Below are positions 41,618 to 54,921 of a stretch of DNA of 64,000 bases, in pieces. Within the stretch, counting starts at the first letter, position 1; every line of letters begins with the position of its first letter. The DNA comes from Ananas comosus. Lineage: Eukaryota; Streptophyta; Magnoliopsida; Poales; Bromeliaceae. The notes under the pieces were generated by a model, which had not been told where the DNA came from, searched no databases, and saw nothing but the letters and a program-made list of their open reading frames with translations. Location: positions 10,762,917 to 10,826,916 of the forward strand of contig NC_033633.1 of the NCBI RefSeq assembly GCF_001540865.1, in the 5' to 3' direction. The position numbers and the translations under genes are program-made.

Positions 41618-42151
41618 ATGGCGGCCACAACGACGACGGCGACGACGATGTTGGCGCAGCGGTTGTGGTGTTTGCTGCGCAAGGCATTGCTGTGGGCGCG
41701 AAAAGGCGGTGCCTTGAACCGTAGGCTTGTGGCCGATCTCCGCGTTGTTTGTAACCGGCTTAGGAGCCTTCAAGGCGGCCGCAGTTCCTCGATGCTCCGA
41801 TACGATGAGCTGCATTACAGGGAGTGCGAGTTATCGTTTGCCGAGACCCCCACCTTTCAGCTCAAGATGTTTAAGTCCAAGTTTCGTTGCATCAATCCAG
41901 CAGTTGATTCTGACGACGAAGAACATTTTGAGTACAAATACGATGACGACGACGACGACGACGATAAGAACAGCGACGCATTGTATTTGGAGTATGACAA
42001 AGAAAACTACGAATGCCAATCGAAACACGAAGATGGCAGCGTCGATCGGAAGGCGGATGAATTCATAGCCAAGTTCTATCTGCAGGTCAGGCTGCAGCGC
42101 GAGCTTTCGATGCAGAAAAGACAACAAAACAACGCGAAAAAAACGGAGTAA
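41618..42151 (+). CDS. DUF761-domain protein (second copy)
   Basis: A single-exon frame of 177 aa from ATG in good context (AGAAATGGCG); an in-frame ATG at 41534 would add 28 residues but lies in the presumed leader and lacks that context. The C terminus carries the DUF761 signature (DRKADEFIAKFYLQVRLQR), close to that of the gene at 36.1 kb (AEDFIAKFYEQMRLQR). The N-terminal part is basic (LLRKALLWARKGGALNRRL); the centre has an eight-Asp run coded by GAC/GAT repeats. The two DUF761 genes are head to head, 4.9 kb apart, and differ outside the C-terminal motif. Function is unknown. Confidence 0.85.
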   Translation: MAATTTTATTMLAQRLWCLLRKALLWARKGGALNRRLVADLRVVCNRLRSLQGGRSSSMLRYDELHYRECELSFAETPTFQLKMFKSKFRCINPAVDSDDEEHFEYKYDDDDDDDDKNSDALYLEYDKENYECQSKHEDGSVDRKADEFIAKFYLQVRLQRELSMQKRQQNNAKKTE

Positions 42152-43352
42152 TCTTAGCTAAGAAACAATGGTTAGTTTTATTAGGTTTTGCTATCTGTTC
42201 TATTACACAAGCACAAAAATTATAAAACCATATTCTTTGATTTTGTTTTTTTTTTGGTGCACCAATTCCAAAACTTGATGTACATGAGGAGATCTACAAA
42301 CTGTACCAATTATTTGCAATTTTCTCATATGTTACAATATATATGTTCAAATGCATAAACTCTGCTCATAAAAGCAAATTACTCTGTAAGAAATTCCCAG
42401 ATTATAGCCAATAATGTAAGCACTCATTCAATAGCAACAATTTTTTTTGGCTTTGTATCTGCTCTTAAAAACACCAACAGAATTTCGCTGCCACAAAAGA
42501 AAAGACGAAAGAGTTTCGCAGATCTAAGAATAAATCAGCATCTAACTTTTACTTCTCCTGTAGTACAAAACTACGAGGGAATTGGTTCGAATAAGCTATT
42601 AACAGTACACTACAAACATTGCTTTTCATTTCGATAGATTGATGATGGGGAAGCACAAAGTGACAAGTGGTTTTCTGAATTGCTGTAATAAAAAGCATCA
42701 AAATGAAGAAACAAGGAAAAAAAATCCTCAAAGTATGTGAATGTCTTTCACATCTGAATAATAATTTGAATAAAAGCATTACAATTCCAATTCGCATTCG
42801 GAAATCGGAATACCATCTGATGCTGTTTTCAGCTGATGCTTTAGTTGATAAAGCATGTATCGTATACTGCAGATCACGGATACAACAAAGTATCCGCAGT
42901 CGAGCCAAAAAAAAAAATCTTAGCCAACAAATGGAGATCTCAAATGTCGAAAAAAAGCATTTCCAGTTCAGGAACCACTCCGAGAAAAAGATGAAATTAG
43001 ATCCCGTAAAGACAACGGCTAAACAAAATTGGTACTTCGAGCGGCGGACACTCGTCGTAGATATCTCTTACTACTTCAGGAACAAACCGGAATTAAGCTT
43101 TCGTGTTGAAGCCCCTCGACTAACGCATCCCTGATCAACTTCTGTCAGGTTCTGTTCAAAAAGTTGACAATAATTATTACTTTTAAAATGAAAATATAGT
43201 GGAGTTCAAATGAAACATCGATCTTGAAGAATTAGGTGCCCGTCAGAATTTTCGTCAAAACTGAGAGGACTAACAATCACACTTCGGTGAACGTAGAGAG
43301 AACCTTGAAATGCAATAACTACTTTATCTGAAAAAAGAAGGGCAACCAGAAG
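42152..43352. other. 3' regions of the second DUF761 gene and CTP synthase
   Basis: The two genes converge here. A 143-codon plus-strand open frame (42703-43134) lies antisense to the likely CTP synthase 3' UTR and has no recognised features, so it is not called as a gene. Confidence 0.5.
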
Positions 43353-44979
43353 TCATTGAGGAGCGTACGAATTAGCATCGGAGTGACTTTTTAGATAGGC
43401 TTCCAGTTGACCTGTTGCCGCCAATATCAGACCTGCAGTGCAAAGTCGGAAAATAGATCTCATTGTTCTTATCACATAATAGAAATGGTAATTAATCTTC
43501 GTTTATCTGCATTGTGATATAGGAAATTAGGAATAATATAATGTACGCTTCGCGTGCTTCTGCTTCTGAAGTAGAAAAGTTGTTAGAGAAGCCGCGATCA
43601 ACAGATACTCGATCATTCATATTTAAAATATATGCTTCTTAGAGATGAACTGGTGAGGCAATAAGATAGCTCGAAATCGACGAGTTTTCACAAGCGGCAA
43701 CAGAAGCTAATTTTTAAAAACTATAAACTTGTTGAGATATATATCTGTTGCCCAAAAAAACTCAAAAAAGAGTACCACTACACAAGAACCAATTCAATTG
43801 TTAAATCCGTTGAAATTTCGATTAAAAAAAAAAAAGAATAGCAAAAGATTACTTTAAGCACGTTAATAAAAGAAAAGGACAGAATATAACAGGGCTTACT
43901 AGAGGACTAAATAGCACGAAAAATCATTGCAAAAAAGTTACCCAAGAACAAAGCAGAAGGCTTCCGAGGTCTTGATTTGAATTCAGGGTGGAACTGAACA
44001 CCGATGTAATAAGGATGACTCAGTAGCTCTATAACCTACTCGAAGATGGTAACATAGAATGAGATGAACAGAATTTTCAAATGGTATTAACTGCCACTAA
44101 ATTACAAGCACAATACCTCCATTCTATCTCCACTTTCATCACTTCCTACAAACTGTAGGCCTGAAGTTTCCAACTTCTCAACAAAATCAGGATTCACCTA
44201 TTGCCAAAAAAAAAAGGCAAATCACTCCAAAAAATAGCTACGATAGTTAAAAGGAGAACTTAGGAAAGGAGGGTGAGGTAACAAGTTCATCTTCAACTTT
44301 TAAGTCAGAGATGACGCATCCGTAAGTGAATTTAATAGGACTTCTAGAATCTATTGCTTAATTTTTTTCCAACTTATGAAGATGCTACTATCAATTTGGT
44401 GGCTCTCTGATATATTGTATGAAAAAAAAAAAGAAGAAAATTACATCCACACAGATGAATCAAAATGAACGGAAATTACATATACTATTTTTGCAGCCAA
44501 CTTGACATTTCTTACTAACCTCATATCTGTGACGATGGCGCTCATCCACAAATTTAGCATTTCCATATCTAGCAATAGTACAAGTTCCTCAGGATTAGAA
44601 AAACTAAGATACCAACAAGTATTCATGACGATTAAGCAAAACAGACGCAATCCATCAACATCTTCGAATGATGAACTACGTGAATCAAATACATAAGAGA
44701 GGGTTCTCGAGTTCCATACAGTTTCGAAGTAAGACAACGAGGATGGCGAAAAAAGGTTCTCCGACATCCTAATCTCATTGTGCTTCCCATGTGCGTTTTC
44801 GAAACCTGAAAGAGAACATAAATAAAACCACGGGACTGAAGTTTCCATAATCCTTATCTCACATGGAGATGCTCAGAAAACAAACCTCAGGCATGTACAT
44901 AATGACAAGTTCTGGCGCTTCAGAGTCGAACTCTTCGCTATTAGCTCTTTCCACACCCAAGATCTGATAAAGTGTCACA

Positions 44980-45021
<42 letters not shown>

Positions 45022-48000
45022 TAAAAGCGGACATATGGTACAAAAGGAAGCGTACATACAGATCGAGCTATTTCAATCACAGATATCTGCATTCCCAAGC
45101 AAATGCCAAGATAAGGGACTTTATTCTCTCTAGCATATTTCGCAGCCAATATCATTCCAGGCACTCCACGGTCACCAAACCCACCAGGTATCAAAATGCA
45201 TGAGGAACTCTGACAATTTAAATCATTAATAGTCAGACTGAAATTCCTCTTAGAAGCCAAAATTTAAAATTAGAAGAACTTCTATTCAAACTGCTTCAAC
45301 CAAAGAAATCTATCCATGATTTCTTACTCTAAGGGTTTCCCAAGCCACAGCATGTGCCTCTGGTGTCTGTATGAGAAAATATTGTACCAGGTAAGCCACA
45401 ATTCATAAGCAACATTAAAACAACCGAGAGGTGAAATGCATGATAATCGCCGAACTTTCAACCAGTAATTTGGTCCACAATTTTTCACGTAAACAGAAAA
45501 GTCTCTGAACCTGCCTAACTTCTCACAACGTCTTTCATGCTCTGTGTTTCCACACAATCTCTAACATGTGCCAGATACGTGCGTGTAAGTAAACAAATAA
45601 TAGGAGATGGTGAATTAACACAAGACGAGGATTGCATTGCAAGTAACTTAGATCACTTCAGGAGTTACATCTGTTCAGGTGGGACCAAATTACAGTTCAT
45701 ACATTTACCCTCAAAACTCTTTCCCGAAGATAGAAATTACTTTACCGTTCTTGCACTTTCATCTTCAAGGTCTGAAGCAGCGATCCACTGGATTGATGGC
45801 CGCATTGAGCAGGCTACACATGCATGCAGAAGGGCCTGTAGCAAAGTATACAAAAAAACTTCATTGCAACAAAAAAAAAAAAAAAAGAAGCTTCAAACAC
45901 CAAATTGATGTATAATAGGACAAAAGTATACATACATAAAGTCAAACAAAGGTAAGTGTATTAATAGTTACAAAAAAGTTGCGAATGTAAGTACAGAAAA
46001 GTAGCAAATGTATCTCAGTGGAGTTAAACAGCTGGTGAAACACCAAATAGCTTTTGAATTTGAGATATAACTAATTGCATTTTCGTAAAGCTTAAAATGT
46101 GTCTGAACAGAGTCAACTTGAAAAAAATAGATAGGCCGAATTCATAATGTTACCAAGAGGTGAGTACCGAGCAGTACTTGATCCAAAACACCACTGGCTC
46201 ATTTCACTTGATCTGGTTTGGTTTTAATAGTGATTTGGTTGGGTTCAGCTTTCATTTTTTGAGAAGCTACAAACCCAAGGGACCCGAATGAACTAAATTT
46301 ACGGTAATTTGGTACATACCAGAACTTAGATGATAATCAAATGCTTGAAGTTGTTAACCACAACAATTGTCAGATCAAATATTAACAGATAAGATAAACT
46401 GTGCTTATATACGACGTTCAGTATTATGAATATCAGGTCTATTGTGCAAAGAGAAAGAGATAAATATTCACGTAGTAAAATAAGATGAGATAACAAATTA
46501 CCACAGGATAAATCAAAGCATGAATTTAGACAGCAAAAGTACCTTGACTACAGATAAATAAGAATCTGTTAGACCAGTATACTTTCCAACCAAAGCAATT
46601 TTAACCTGCACACAATTTAAGCGCCTTTGTTTACATAATTTAATTATAGGAAAATCAAGCCATTTGACGGCATGAGGTGTAGATAAGAAGACCAACTGAG
46701 GTTGTGAGATTCTCATATGACTCGGCCATCTCCGTCCACTCTCTCAACTCAGGTGGAGAAGCCTTGCTGGAAAAAAAAAAAAAGAAGAGAAAGAATATTA
46801 ATTAGTGTGCCTACATTGCTTTATAGTGTCAAAACATTTACATGTGAGGAAAAAATAAAAAATAAAAACAAAATCAACATCGTCAATATGAATGCCCCAT
46901 CATCAAGGTAGTAGCATTCTACCTCTTCAAAAGCGTATTTGCTCTCGTGTATGCCCTTGAACTAAAAATAGCCCTCTTTAGAAAACCTCCTCTAACTCAA
47001 CAAACTTACCTCTATAAATTGGATTATTCCCTAAGATAAAGATTTTATTTTCTTTCCGTAAGAAACTAAACTTGCAACGAGAATACATAAATATTTGGAT
47101 TACGGAGGGTTTGCACATGTAAATAGATGCTTTTGCAAGAAAATACATGCAAAAGCCCCCGTAGGTTTTAAGAACACGTCAACAGATAAAATGGACTACA
47201 TCTAAATTGTATATCTTGCCTGACAAGATTCAACTGCTTCAGTATAGCCTCATGAGCATTTTGTTTCTGCAAAAAATGCAAGTCAATCAACATCTACACA
47301 TTAGTCGATGAAAATCCTAGATTGAGGTTTGAGCCAAAAATTTTGAGCTTACTTGAAGCTGAAGCGGGACGTGCCAGATGTTTGGAACATCGTGAATGTT
47401 TAGAATATTAGCAACCTGTAAGATACAAGTAGGATAATTTATTTATAGTAAAAAATTGCATTCAATAAAGAAATGTGTTCAAATAAATATTCAAAAATTA
47501 AGCACGAAAGCTTACCGGGACATGGCAAAATTGCGAAAGTTTCTCCTTAGTGCTTCCGATTAAAGGCTGAAAATTTGATGAAATATTAAACTCATCTTTT
47601 AAAGGATTTTCCAAGTAATTAAGGAAAGAGCACTAAAAAGGGCACTGGATAAGCCTCCGTAGATTTTCCAAGTAATTAAGGAAAGAGCACTAAAAAGGGA
47701 TTAGCAACTGGAGAAAACTTTTGACTTTCGAGTAATTTCATATAAGAGGAGTAATTCTTGATTCTTAACAAGAGAATACTTTTTGTGAAGATCATAATCT
47801 GCAGAAAACAAAAAAAAGAGAACTCCCAGAGGAGTAATTCTTTTCATGTATGCAAAAAGATATATTGACGATAATCACAACCCAAAAGAAAAGGAATGAA
47901 TTGTATACTAGCTTGCATTTTATGGTAGAATTTCTGGTTGATCTGATGAAAGCTATCGAAGTTCAGAGTACAAGTAAACGCAAGAAAAGAAAAATTTCCT

Positions 48001-51000
48001 GATGATCTGATCCAGTTTAAATTAAACAAATAGAAAAGGCTTCAACATATACTTAACAGTAAGCACATAACTTGGCGAGACCTTACATGTAGAGATATAA
48101 GAAAAATCAACAAGCATTAGCAAAATCAAAGTCCCAAACAACAGGCAAGCCATTTTCTTAGCCAAACCAAAGTGCATACCTGTGCAGACCGGCATGCCAG
48201 CAGATCAGGAGTCAAACCTAATGCCCTCAGTTCTCGCACACTATGCTGTGTTGGCTTCGTTTTCTGCAAAAGGAAAGAAGAACAAACACTTGAGCACTAA
48301 ATATAGTTAAGCCAAATTCTTGATCCTAATGCGAGTTATAATTTTTGCATTGAACTGAATTTAGATTTCTTTTGCTAGATAAGATGCACAAATAGTCTCT
48401 GTACCATCCCAATGTTGTAGTTTACCCTCTGAACATTTCACTTGAATTCTTTAGTCCCCGAACCTTCTCATGTATTGCAATTACATCCTTGACAATCAAA
48501 AATAAAATTTTCCTGTAAAATGACGATTTTACCTCTTCTCTTGTAGAATGATTTTTCTAGTTTCAGTACGCTTTTAATCAAAGTTTAACAAAAAAAAAAG
48601 TGTGGTCCGATTCTTTTCGTGGACTAGAGTGAAACAACAATATACGACAAAGTTCAGGGACTGAAGTGTTTAAGTGAAAAATACAGGCATTAAATTGAAA
48701 TACCCAATAGTACAGGACTACGTTTTCTAGGGAGAATACTCTGAGGGGAAATAAATTAACTTTCCATCAATTTAAGGGAAATTGATCACATAGCTAAGGT
48801 CATATTCACTATTTATTCATCAACCAAAGTTAAAGAAGGAATATTTACTTGCTCACCAACAACACCAAGCACTGGGACAAGGCTCACATGTATCAGGCAA
48901 AAGTTCTCCTTACCTGTGAAAGTAATACAAGCACTTATTAGATACGCAAACAAGTATAGCTACAACGAGCTTTCAAATGTTAGCCAATGCTGTCCACTGC
49001 TTATGCGACAATTAAACCTCAGTCAATAGCAGAATATATGTAAAGCTGTCTTTAGTAGTGAAATTAGTGCGATAATAAAACATGAGCTATCCTATTTATA
49101 TTCTATAAGCTTACGAATTTTAAGTCTTTGTCAGAATCTAGGAAAACACATAATGAGAAAGCTCAATTGCCATCTTCTGTGTCGTTATTTTTCTGTTAAT
49201 TGGCTCGGGGGCAGGGGAAAGCAAGATGACTGCTCATGTTAGCATGCACCTAGCTTACCAACAGAAAATGACAGCTGACGTAAAGCTTCAATGAATGGCA
49301 TTGATTCAATATCACCTGAAATTACAAAAACAAGTTATTGTAACTTGGAAGAATATTACAGACAAATCAAACCCTGGCAGAAGTATACAAATCAGATAAA
49401 GATGTTAAATTAAACATACCTACAGTTCCACCCAACTCAATTACACACACATCAGCTGGCCCAGTTCCTCCATCCACTGGAATAGAAGATACTGACTCAA
49501 TCCAATTCTTTATGGCATCTGTTATGTGAGGAACAACCTGAGATAGATTACTATTAGCAAAAGCCAATTAAAGATCAAATAAACAGAATTTCGAGTAAAT
49601 CTTTGGTCAATATGTCCATAGACATACAAAATTAATTTCATAGCCTTCATATTCTTAAAATTTAAACTCAACAATGTGAACTTTACACTGAAAATCAGTA
49701 CCTTTTAACATTACATGTAGCATAAATCGACACAGAAACCAAACAAAAGGTCATGAAAGCTTGGATACTTTACAATTATCGGGACAGAACGAAAAACTAT
49801 TCATCAATGTATAGGACTTGTTTGACTTTTAGTTACTAAATACTAATTACTCATGTGAGCTGAAATCAGTAGCATTTAAATCACGTTTGATACCTATGAT
49901 TCTCAGAAAAAGATTATACGTTACAATATTTTAGCATGCTTGCTTGTTAGGTAAAATATTTGATCCCTCAATAAACAGGCAAAATACATGAAATTTCAAA
50001 AGATACCATGACTAATATTATAAACAGTCAACAAAAGAAAATTAGAACATTGATTTTGTCTAAGGAAAACAACTGGCTAGATGACAATATTCAGAGCTTC
50101 TAGGCATACATAAATATATAGATAATATTACCTGCACGGTTTTTCCAAGATAATCGCCCCTCCTCTCCTTCTCAATAACAGACTGAAGAAAAAAAAAATA
50201 CAACATACATTTCTCTAAGTCAGATATAAATATATAATTTACTACAGAGGGAGTGCTTGAGAGTAGATTACACTACTTGCCTGATATATCTTTCCAGTGG
50301 TAATGTTGTTTTCTCTAGTAAGTGTGACATCTAAGAAGCGCTCGTAATTTCCTAAATCCAAGTCAACCTGTACGAATTCCCATAAGTCATCAGCAAATGT
50401 AGACACCACATAAAGTGGAAAAAAAAAGTAATAAAAATGGGAAAAGAGAATGTAAATACAAGCAAGCATCTTAACTGAAATGAGACACTATCCTGATGTA
50501 GACATTCTAGAATATTTCTGTCAATTTTTTGACGAATTGAATTATTAACCATTGAACCTAATATGAGCTATTTAATTTGTCAATTTTGAGACCATGTGAT
50601 GTATGTAAAAAGCATCCCCAAAGACATGAATTTTGTTTTCTAGTAGGCTCGAATACTCTAGACGACAGTTGGCGGTATATATAAATTGCTTTCAACTTGA
50701 GAGGATTCAGATCCAAGTCCTTTCAAGTGTAGCCTAGACTTACTCACTAATCAATATCCATGCATGCATGTATGTACTTCTGTCACTATGTGTGGGCATG
50801 CATATCTCATATGTTCTAGCATTAATACGCGAGCACGTGCATATGTACTCAGTATAGGAACAAAATTATAGAAATAGAACAATTATAAACTTGATCTAAT
50901 AAGGGTAGAGTTATATAGTATTTTTTAAGCAAAATCATCAATCAAAAAAGAGGGGAACGGGCTCAATCCTGAATTTAGAGAGTAGGTACAAAATAACTAT

Positions 51001-53833
51001 AAATATAACAAATGTGTATATTAAGAGAAGCTACAAGACAAATTAAGGCTCAAAATATAATGGAAACTAAATTTGACCAAAAATGAAGGATGAATGGAGA
51101 ACCTCTCCGCCGTCATCAAGAACAAAAACCTCCCCATGCTCAAAAGGAGACATCGTTCCAGCATCCGTGTTTAAGTATGGGTCTGCAACAGTAGGCAAAG
51201 ATATTCATATCAGCAAATATCAAACTCCAAATTCAAAAGTGTGAATGCAGTGCATAGGAGAAAAGGCTACAAAAAATGTTAGAACAAATTAAAAGGTAAA
51301 AAACAATCATGCTCTCATTACTAAAAAAGAGAGAGAAACAAGAGGAAGCGAAAAAAGAGGCAATACTAAGAGATCTCTGCAAAATAGATGCTACAGGTGC
51401 CATGCATCTCTATATTTACCGTCTGAAGTTTTTCTTTGGGCTTGTTTTTTATTCAATTTACAAAACTAAATGTTTTATACCTTAAAGAGATTCGAGTTGG
51501 AATAGTACAAAAATTTAAGAACTCCATGGTAATTGTAAGCAGATATACCACAAAACCAAATATAAGTTGGAATAGAATTTTAGGAGCTTCATGACAATTG
51601 TCCAAGGGTTTCTCTGCACAAGAAAAGATGATAACTTACTAGCTTAAGGAGTATTAGTCATCTCCTATTTAAAAACTTTAGTAAGGAGAAAAATGTAAAC
51701 AATGTCACTATCCCTATTAAAGCTAAAAAAAAAAAGATAAATTCCAAAAGGACTAAAAGACCTTAAGGAAACAGCCAAATAAGTCACTTTCAGAAAATTC
51801 TCCAAGGTAAAACCAAAAAAAAGGTATAAAGAAACAATAAAAACCATCTAGACACAAGCATATCAGAAGCCTCAAAAAGACCAGACACTACAAAGAACAG
51901 GCAATTAAAAAATCTCTCTGTGAAAAGGAAATGAAAAGTACCAGTGAACAGGTAAAAATGCTTCAGCTTCCTAGACAAGACAAGAACAATAGCAGATATT
52001 GAAGAAGACACAAAGAGCTCTAAGAGACAAGAAGGTAAAAACAAATATATTTTTTTGTTGTTATCAAAAAAACAAAAACAAAATACAAATCACAGGATAA
52101 CCACAAGAATGGACACCTTTCAGAAACTATCAAAGATACATGGAAGAAGCTGTTACTCAAGAAGAAGCAATAAAAAGAAAATAATTGAGAAACACCCACC
52201 CATCAATAGAAAGAAAAGCACAAATTGTTGCCCTTTTTCCCAAAATATTGGCCATTAGACAAAACTCAACAAAATATGAGCAAGAAAGAAGCTTATTCAC
52301 AATCCTAACAAAAAAAAAAACACATTAAAAACAATTGGTAATGAAAGTTTAAAAAACACAGATTAAGGAAAACCAGGAAAATCACACTGGGATGCAACTC
52401 ATTCACCCAAATAAATTGAGGTCAAAAAAGTTTCACTTGTAAACAAACTACCAAGACCCCAGTAGTAGGTGTATATCAGTAGTAGGTGTATATCACAACT
52501 AAGCAAAACTACTTCCCCCATTCAATCAAAAGCCCATTTCTTATCTAGTGAACACAACTCATAAACCCAAATAGAATCCCTGATAAAATGAGACCAAAAC
52601 CCCAATAGCATGAACAGAGTACAATTAAGCAGCAAATTTACTTTTTGTCCCAGTCAATATCAGAACCCATCAAGCATCTAGTGAAGCAAATTCAGAAGAA
52701 ATATCATGAACCCACACACATAGAATAAAGTCACAAGATAACACAGTGGGGGCACAACTCATAAACACAAATAAAATTGGAACCAAAGTCTCAATAAAGA
52801 TTACCAGATGACAACCCCAAGCATAACTAGTTCTTCCCTATTCAATACCAACACCCATCAAGCAAACTAGTACTAGATTACAGCTTACTAATCCAAATAA
52901 AATGGAACCCAAAAATTACCACTAAGCATTGCTATTCATAATTCCAAATCCCATAAAACATCCCTGCGCCGAAACAGCAACCATAAAAACCAATCTTTCT
53001 CAAGGAAAAAGGTCCAAACTAAACAAAACCATGGAATCAAAAACAACAACTACTACTACTACCAAAACCATACTAAACATCTCCACACCGGAATAAACCA
53101 ACAAAAACCAATCTTTCTCAGAGAAAAGGAACCAATAACACATTTGGGAAAGAACCCATTAATCCGAACAGAACAAAACCATGGAATCACACAACTCATA
53201 CTTCCAAAACCCCACTAAACATCACCACACAGGAATAAACCAACAAAAACCAATCTTTCTCAAATAAAATCAGGCAATAACACATTGAGGAAAGAACCCA
53301 TTAATCCAAACTGAACAAAACCATGGAATCACACAGCTCCTACTTCCAAAACCCGACTAAACATCTCCACACAGAGATAAACCAACAAAAACCAATCTTT
53401 CTCAAATAAAAGGAGCCAATAACACATTTGGGAAAGAACCCATTAATCCAAACTGAACAAAACCATGGAAGCACACAACTACTGCTTCCAAAACCCCACG
53501 AAACATCTCCGCTCGGAATCAACCACAAAAACCAATCTTTCACATTTAGGAAAGAACCCACAAATACAAACCAAACAAAACCACGGAATCAAAAAACAAC
53601 TACTACTTCCAAAACCCGACGAAACATCTCCACAAGGGGGAAAAAGAAAAACCCAACACGCAACCGATCAGAGAGGGGGGTTGGGGCGGAGGAAGAGGGA
53701 GGGGGAGAGGGAAACCGATTTTGATGGAGGTGACGCGGAGGCCACAGGATTTGAGGACGACGCCGATGCTGCTCGCGGTGACGCCCTTCCCGAGCCCGCT
53801 CACCACCCCGCCCGTGATCAACACGTACTTCAT
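43353..53833 (-). CDS. CTPS: CTP synthase (glutamine-hydrolysing)
   Basis: A 22-exon model, 566 aa: 53833-53716, 51182-51103, 50367-50281, 50182-50132, 49537-49420, 49315-49259, 48913-48849, 48263-48180, 47566-47516, 47415-47353, 47266-47220, 46766-46697, 46605-46543, 45835-45746, 45366-45328, 45209-45060, 44963-44886, 44805-44720, 44568-44520, 44197-44117, 44035-43942, 43432-43353. It makes CTP from UTP, ATP and glutamine, the last step of pyrimidine nucleotide synthesis. The amidoligase domain (about 1-270) has the P-loop [14 protein letters not shown] and [13 protein letters not shown]; the class I glutaminase domain (about 300-550) has LGICLGMQ with nucleophile C398 and the H525/E527 pair in FHPEF. 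All key residues are present. Introns 3 and 11 use GC donors. Intron 1 is 2.5 kb with a tandem repeat. The short C-terminal tail ([14 protein letters not shown]) is variable in plants. Confidence 0.95.
48395..48725. mobile_element. Possible MITE in CTP synthase intron 7
   Basis: Left part atagtctctgtaccatcccaatgttgtag and right part ttgaaatacccaatagtacaggacta are approximately inverted, with inner words agtccccgaacctt versus aaagttcagggact. It resembles other 'agtccctgtac' elements seen near 54.07 kb. Confidence 0.45.
50183..50280 (-). other. GC-AG intron (intron 3 of CTP synthase)
   Basis: Exon 3 ends TAT CAG followed by GCAAGT; a GT at this point is absent. The rest of the donor matches consensus strongly, as is usual for GC-AG introns. 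Intron 11 (46767-47219) likewise opens CAG|GCAAGA. Confidence 0.85.
51183..52980. other. CTP synthase intron 1, A-rich part
   Basis: Part of the 2533-bp intron 1. No exon with matching phase or coding look was found. Contains a small direct repeat (agtagtaggtgtatatca at about 52463-52495). Confidence 0.6.
52981..53640. repeat. Tandem repeat of about 142 bp in CTP synthase intron 1
   Basis: Five units share aacaaaaccatggaatca, cttccaaaaccccactaaacatc, caacaaaaaccaatctttctca and acattgggaaagaaccca. The word atggaatc falls at 53031, 53181, 53323 and 53465 (as atggaagc), with acggaatc at 53583: spacings 150, 142, 142 and 118. Confidence 0.8.
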
Positions 53834-53904
53834 CGTCCTCGTCCCCCTCGTCCTCCTCCTCCTCCTCCTCTCACCACCCCCTTCTCCTCCTCCTCCTCGC
53901 TCAA

Positions 53905-53946
<42 letters not shown>

Positions 53947-54060
53947 GCGTTGGGGAGGCGCAAAGGGTGAGGGGGAGAGGAGGCGAGAAGAGAACAAAAA
54001 TGGGGGGGGGGATTCGGGGAATCGATTGAGAGGATCCTCCGCGGGCACGAATCACGATTT
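53834..54060 (-). promoter_or_regulatory. GA-rich leader of CTP synthase
   Basis: The plus strand has a CTC-rich stretch (53840-53895) and an uninterrupted CT run (53910-53943), so the transcript leader is GA-rich. It lies directly upstream of the ATG at 53833. Confidence 0.55.
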
Positions 54061-54257
54061 ATTTGGTTAAAATATGTATGCATAGTCCCTGTACTATCAC
54101 CATATTACAATGAAGTCCCTACGTTAGGGCAACGTAAAAAAGCATGAATAGTCCCTATATTATCCCAGTATTATATTAAATTACATTATATTAGGGTAAG
54201 GAAAAATGTATTCATAGTCCCTATATTATCCCCACATTGAACCTTACTCCCTATATT

Positions 54258-54670
54258 TGATTGTAGCGTTAATTTCATACAGTATCGTATAGCAAATATA
54301 TCCCTACAAAGTTTAATTTTTCATATTTATTTCTGCAAAAGTTCAGCGATATTCATATTTGCCTCTCTAATTTATTACAGTTAGAATATTATTTATTTTT
54401 TAATAAAAGATAAGTGAAATGATATTTCTATCATCATAAATATATCTATCCAAAAGCCGCAACTATTAGAATTATACAGAGATGTCCTTCGAAAAATTCC
54501 CAACTATGGTTAGTCATTTTATCTCTAGTTAACAATATTTTTCAAACGGATCATAACAGTAGAGGGTATATTTGAAATAGTTAAAATTTTTACATAAATA
54601 AATATAAAAAGTCGAACTTTATAAAAAGATATCTGCTGTTCGATATGTTTATAGAATGCTTTATACAATT
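54258..54670. mobile_element. Fold-back MITE family H, copy 2
   Basis: Words tatccctacaaagtttaatttttcatattta and, inverted, taaatataaaaagtcgaactttataaaaagatat pair across it; the layout matches the copy at 23192. Ends are diverged. An 'agtccctgtactat' repeat precedes it at 54078-54225. Confidence 0.5.
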
Positions 54671-54921
54671 AATCATGATTGTAAGTTTTAATCACCTAGT
54701 TCAGTGTAGTTTTTCTTTCTTTTTTTTTTTCTATTTTGATGCATAATCATAATTAAATATCAAGAATAAAATATTATATTCGGTCTCAACTGTTTTGATA
54801 CCTGAATAAAATATTAGATTAGATTCTGCCACCATGAGAGGCCACGAATTAAAACCCTTTTTTTTCAATTTTTAAATTCCTAGAGAATGGTATTCCTAAA
54901 CCTTATATATATATATTTATT

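Noticed and set aside
42703..43134. 143-codon plus-strand open frame
   Set aside because: It lies antisense to the likely 3' UTR of CTP synthase, is Lys/Arg-rich from A-rich sequence and shows no family feature or promoter.
44441..44848. 135-codon minus-strand open frame in the CTP synthase region
   Set aside because: It is a shifted-frame read across exons 18-19 and their intron; the spliced frame gives the conserved CTPS sequence.
53465..54070. 201-codon plus-strand open frame
   Set aside because: It reads antisense through the CTP synthase leader, exon 1 and the intron 1 repeat; its Ser/Leu/Pro runs are translated CT and CTC microsatellites.
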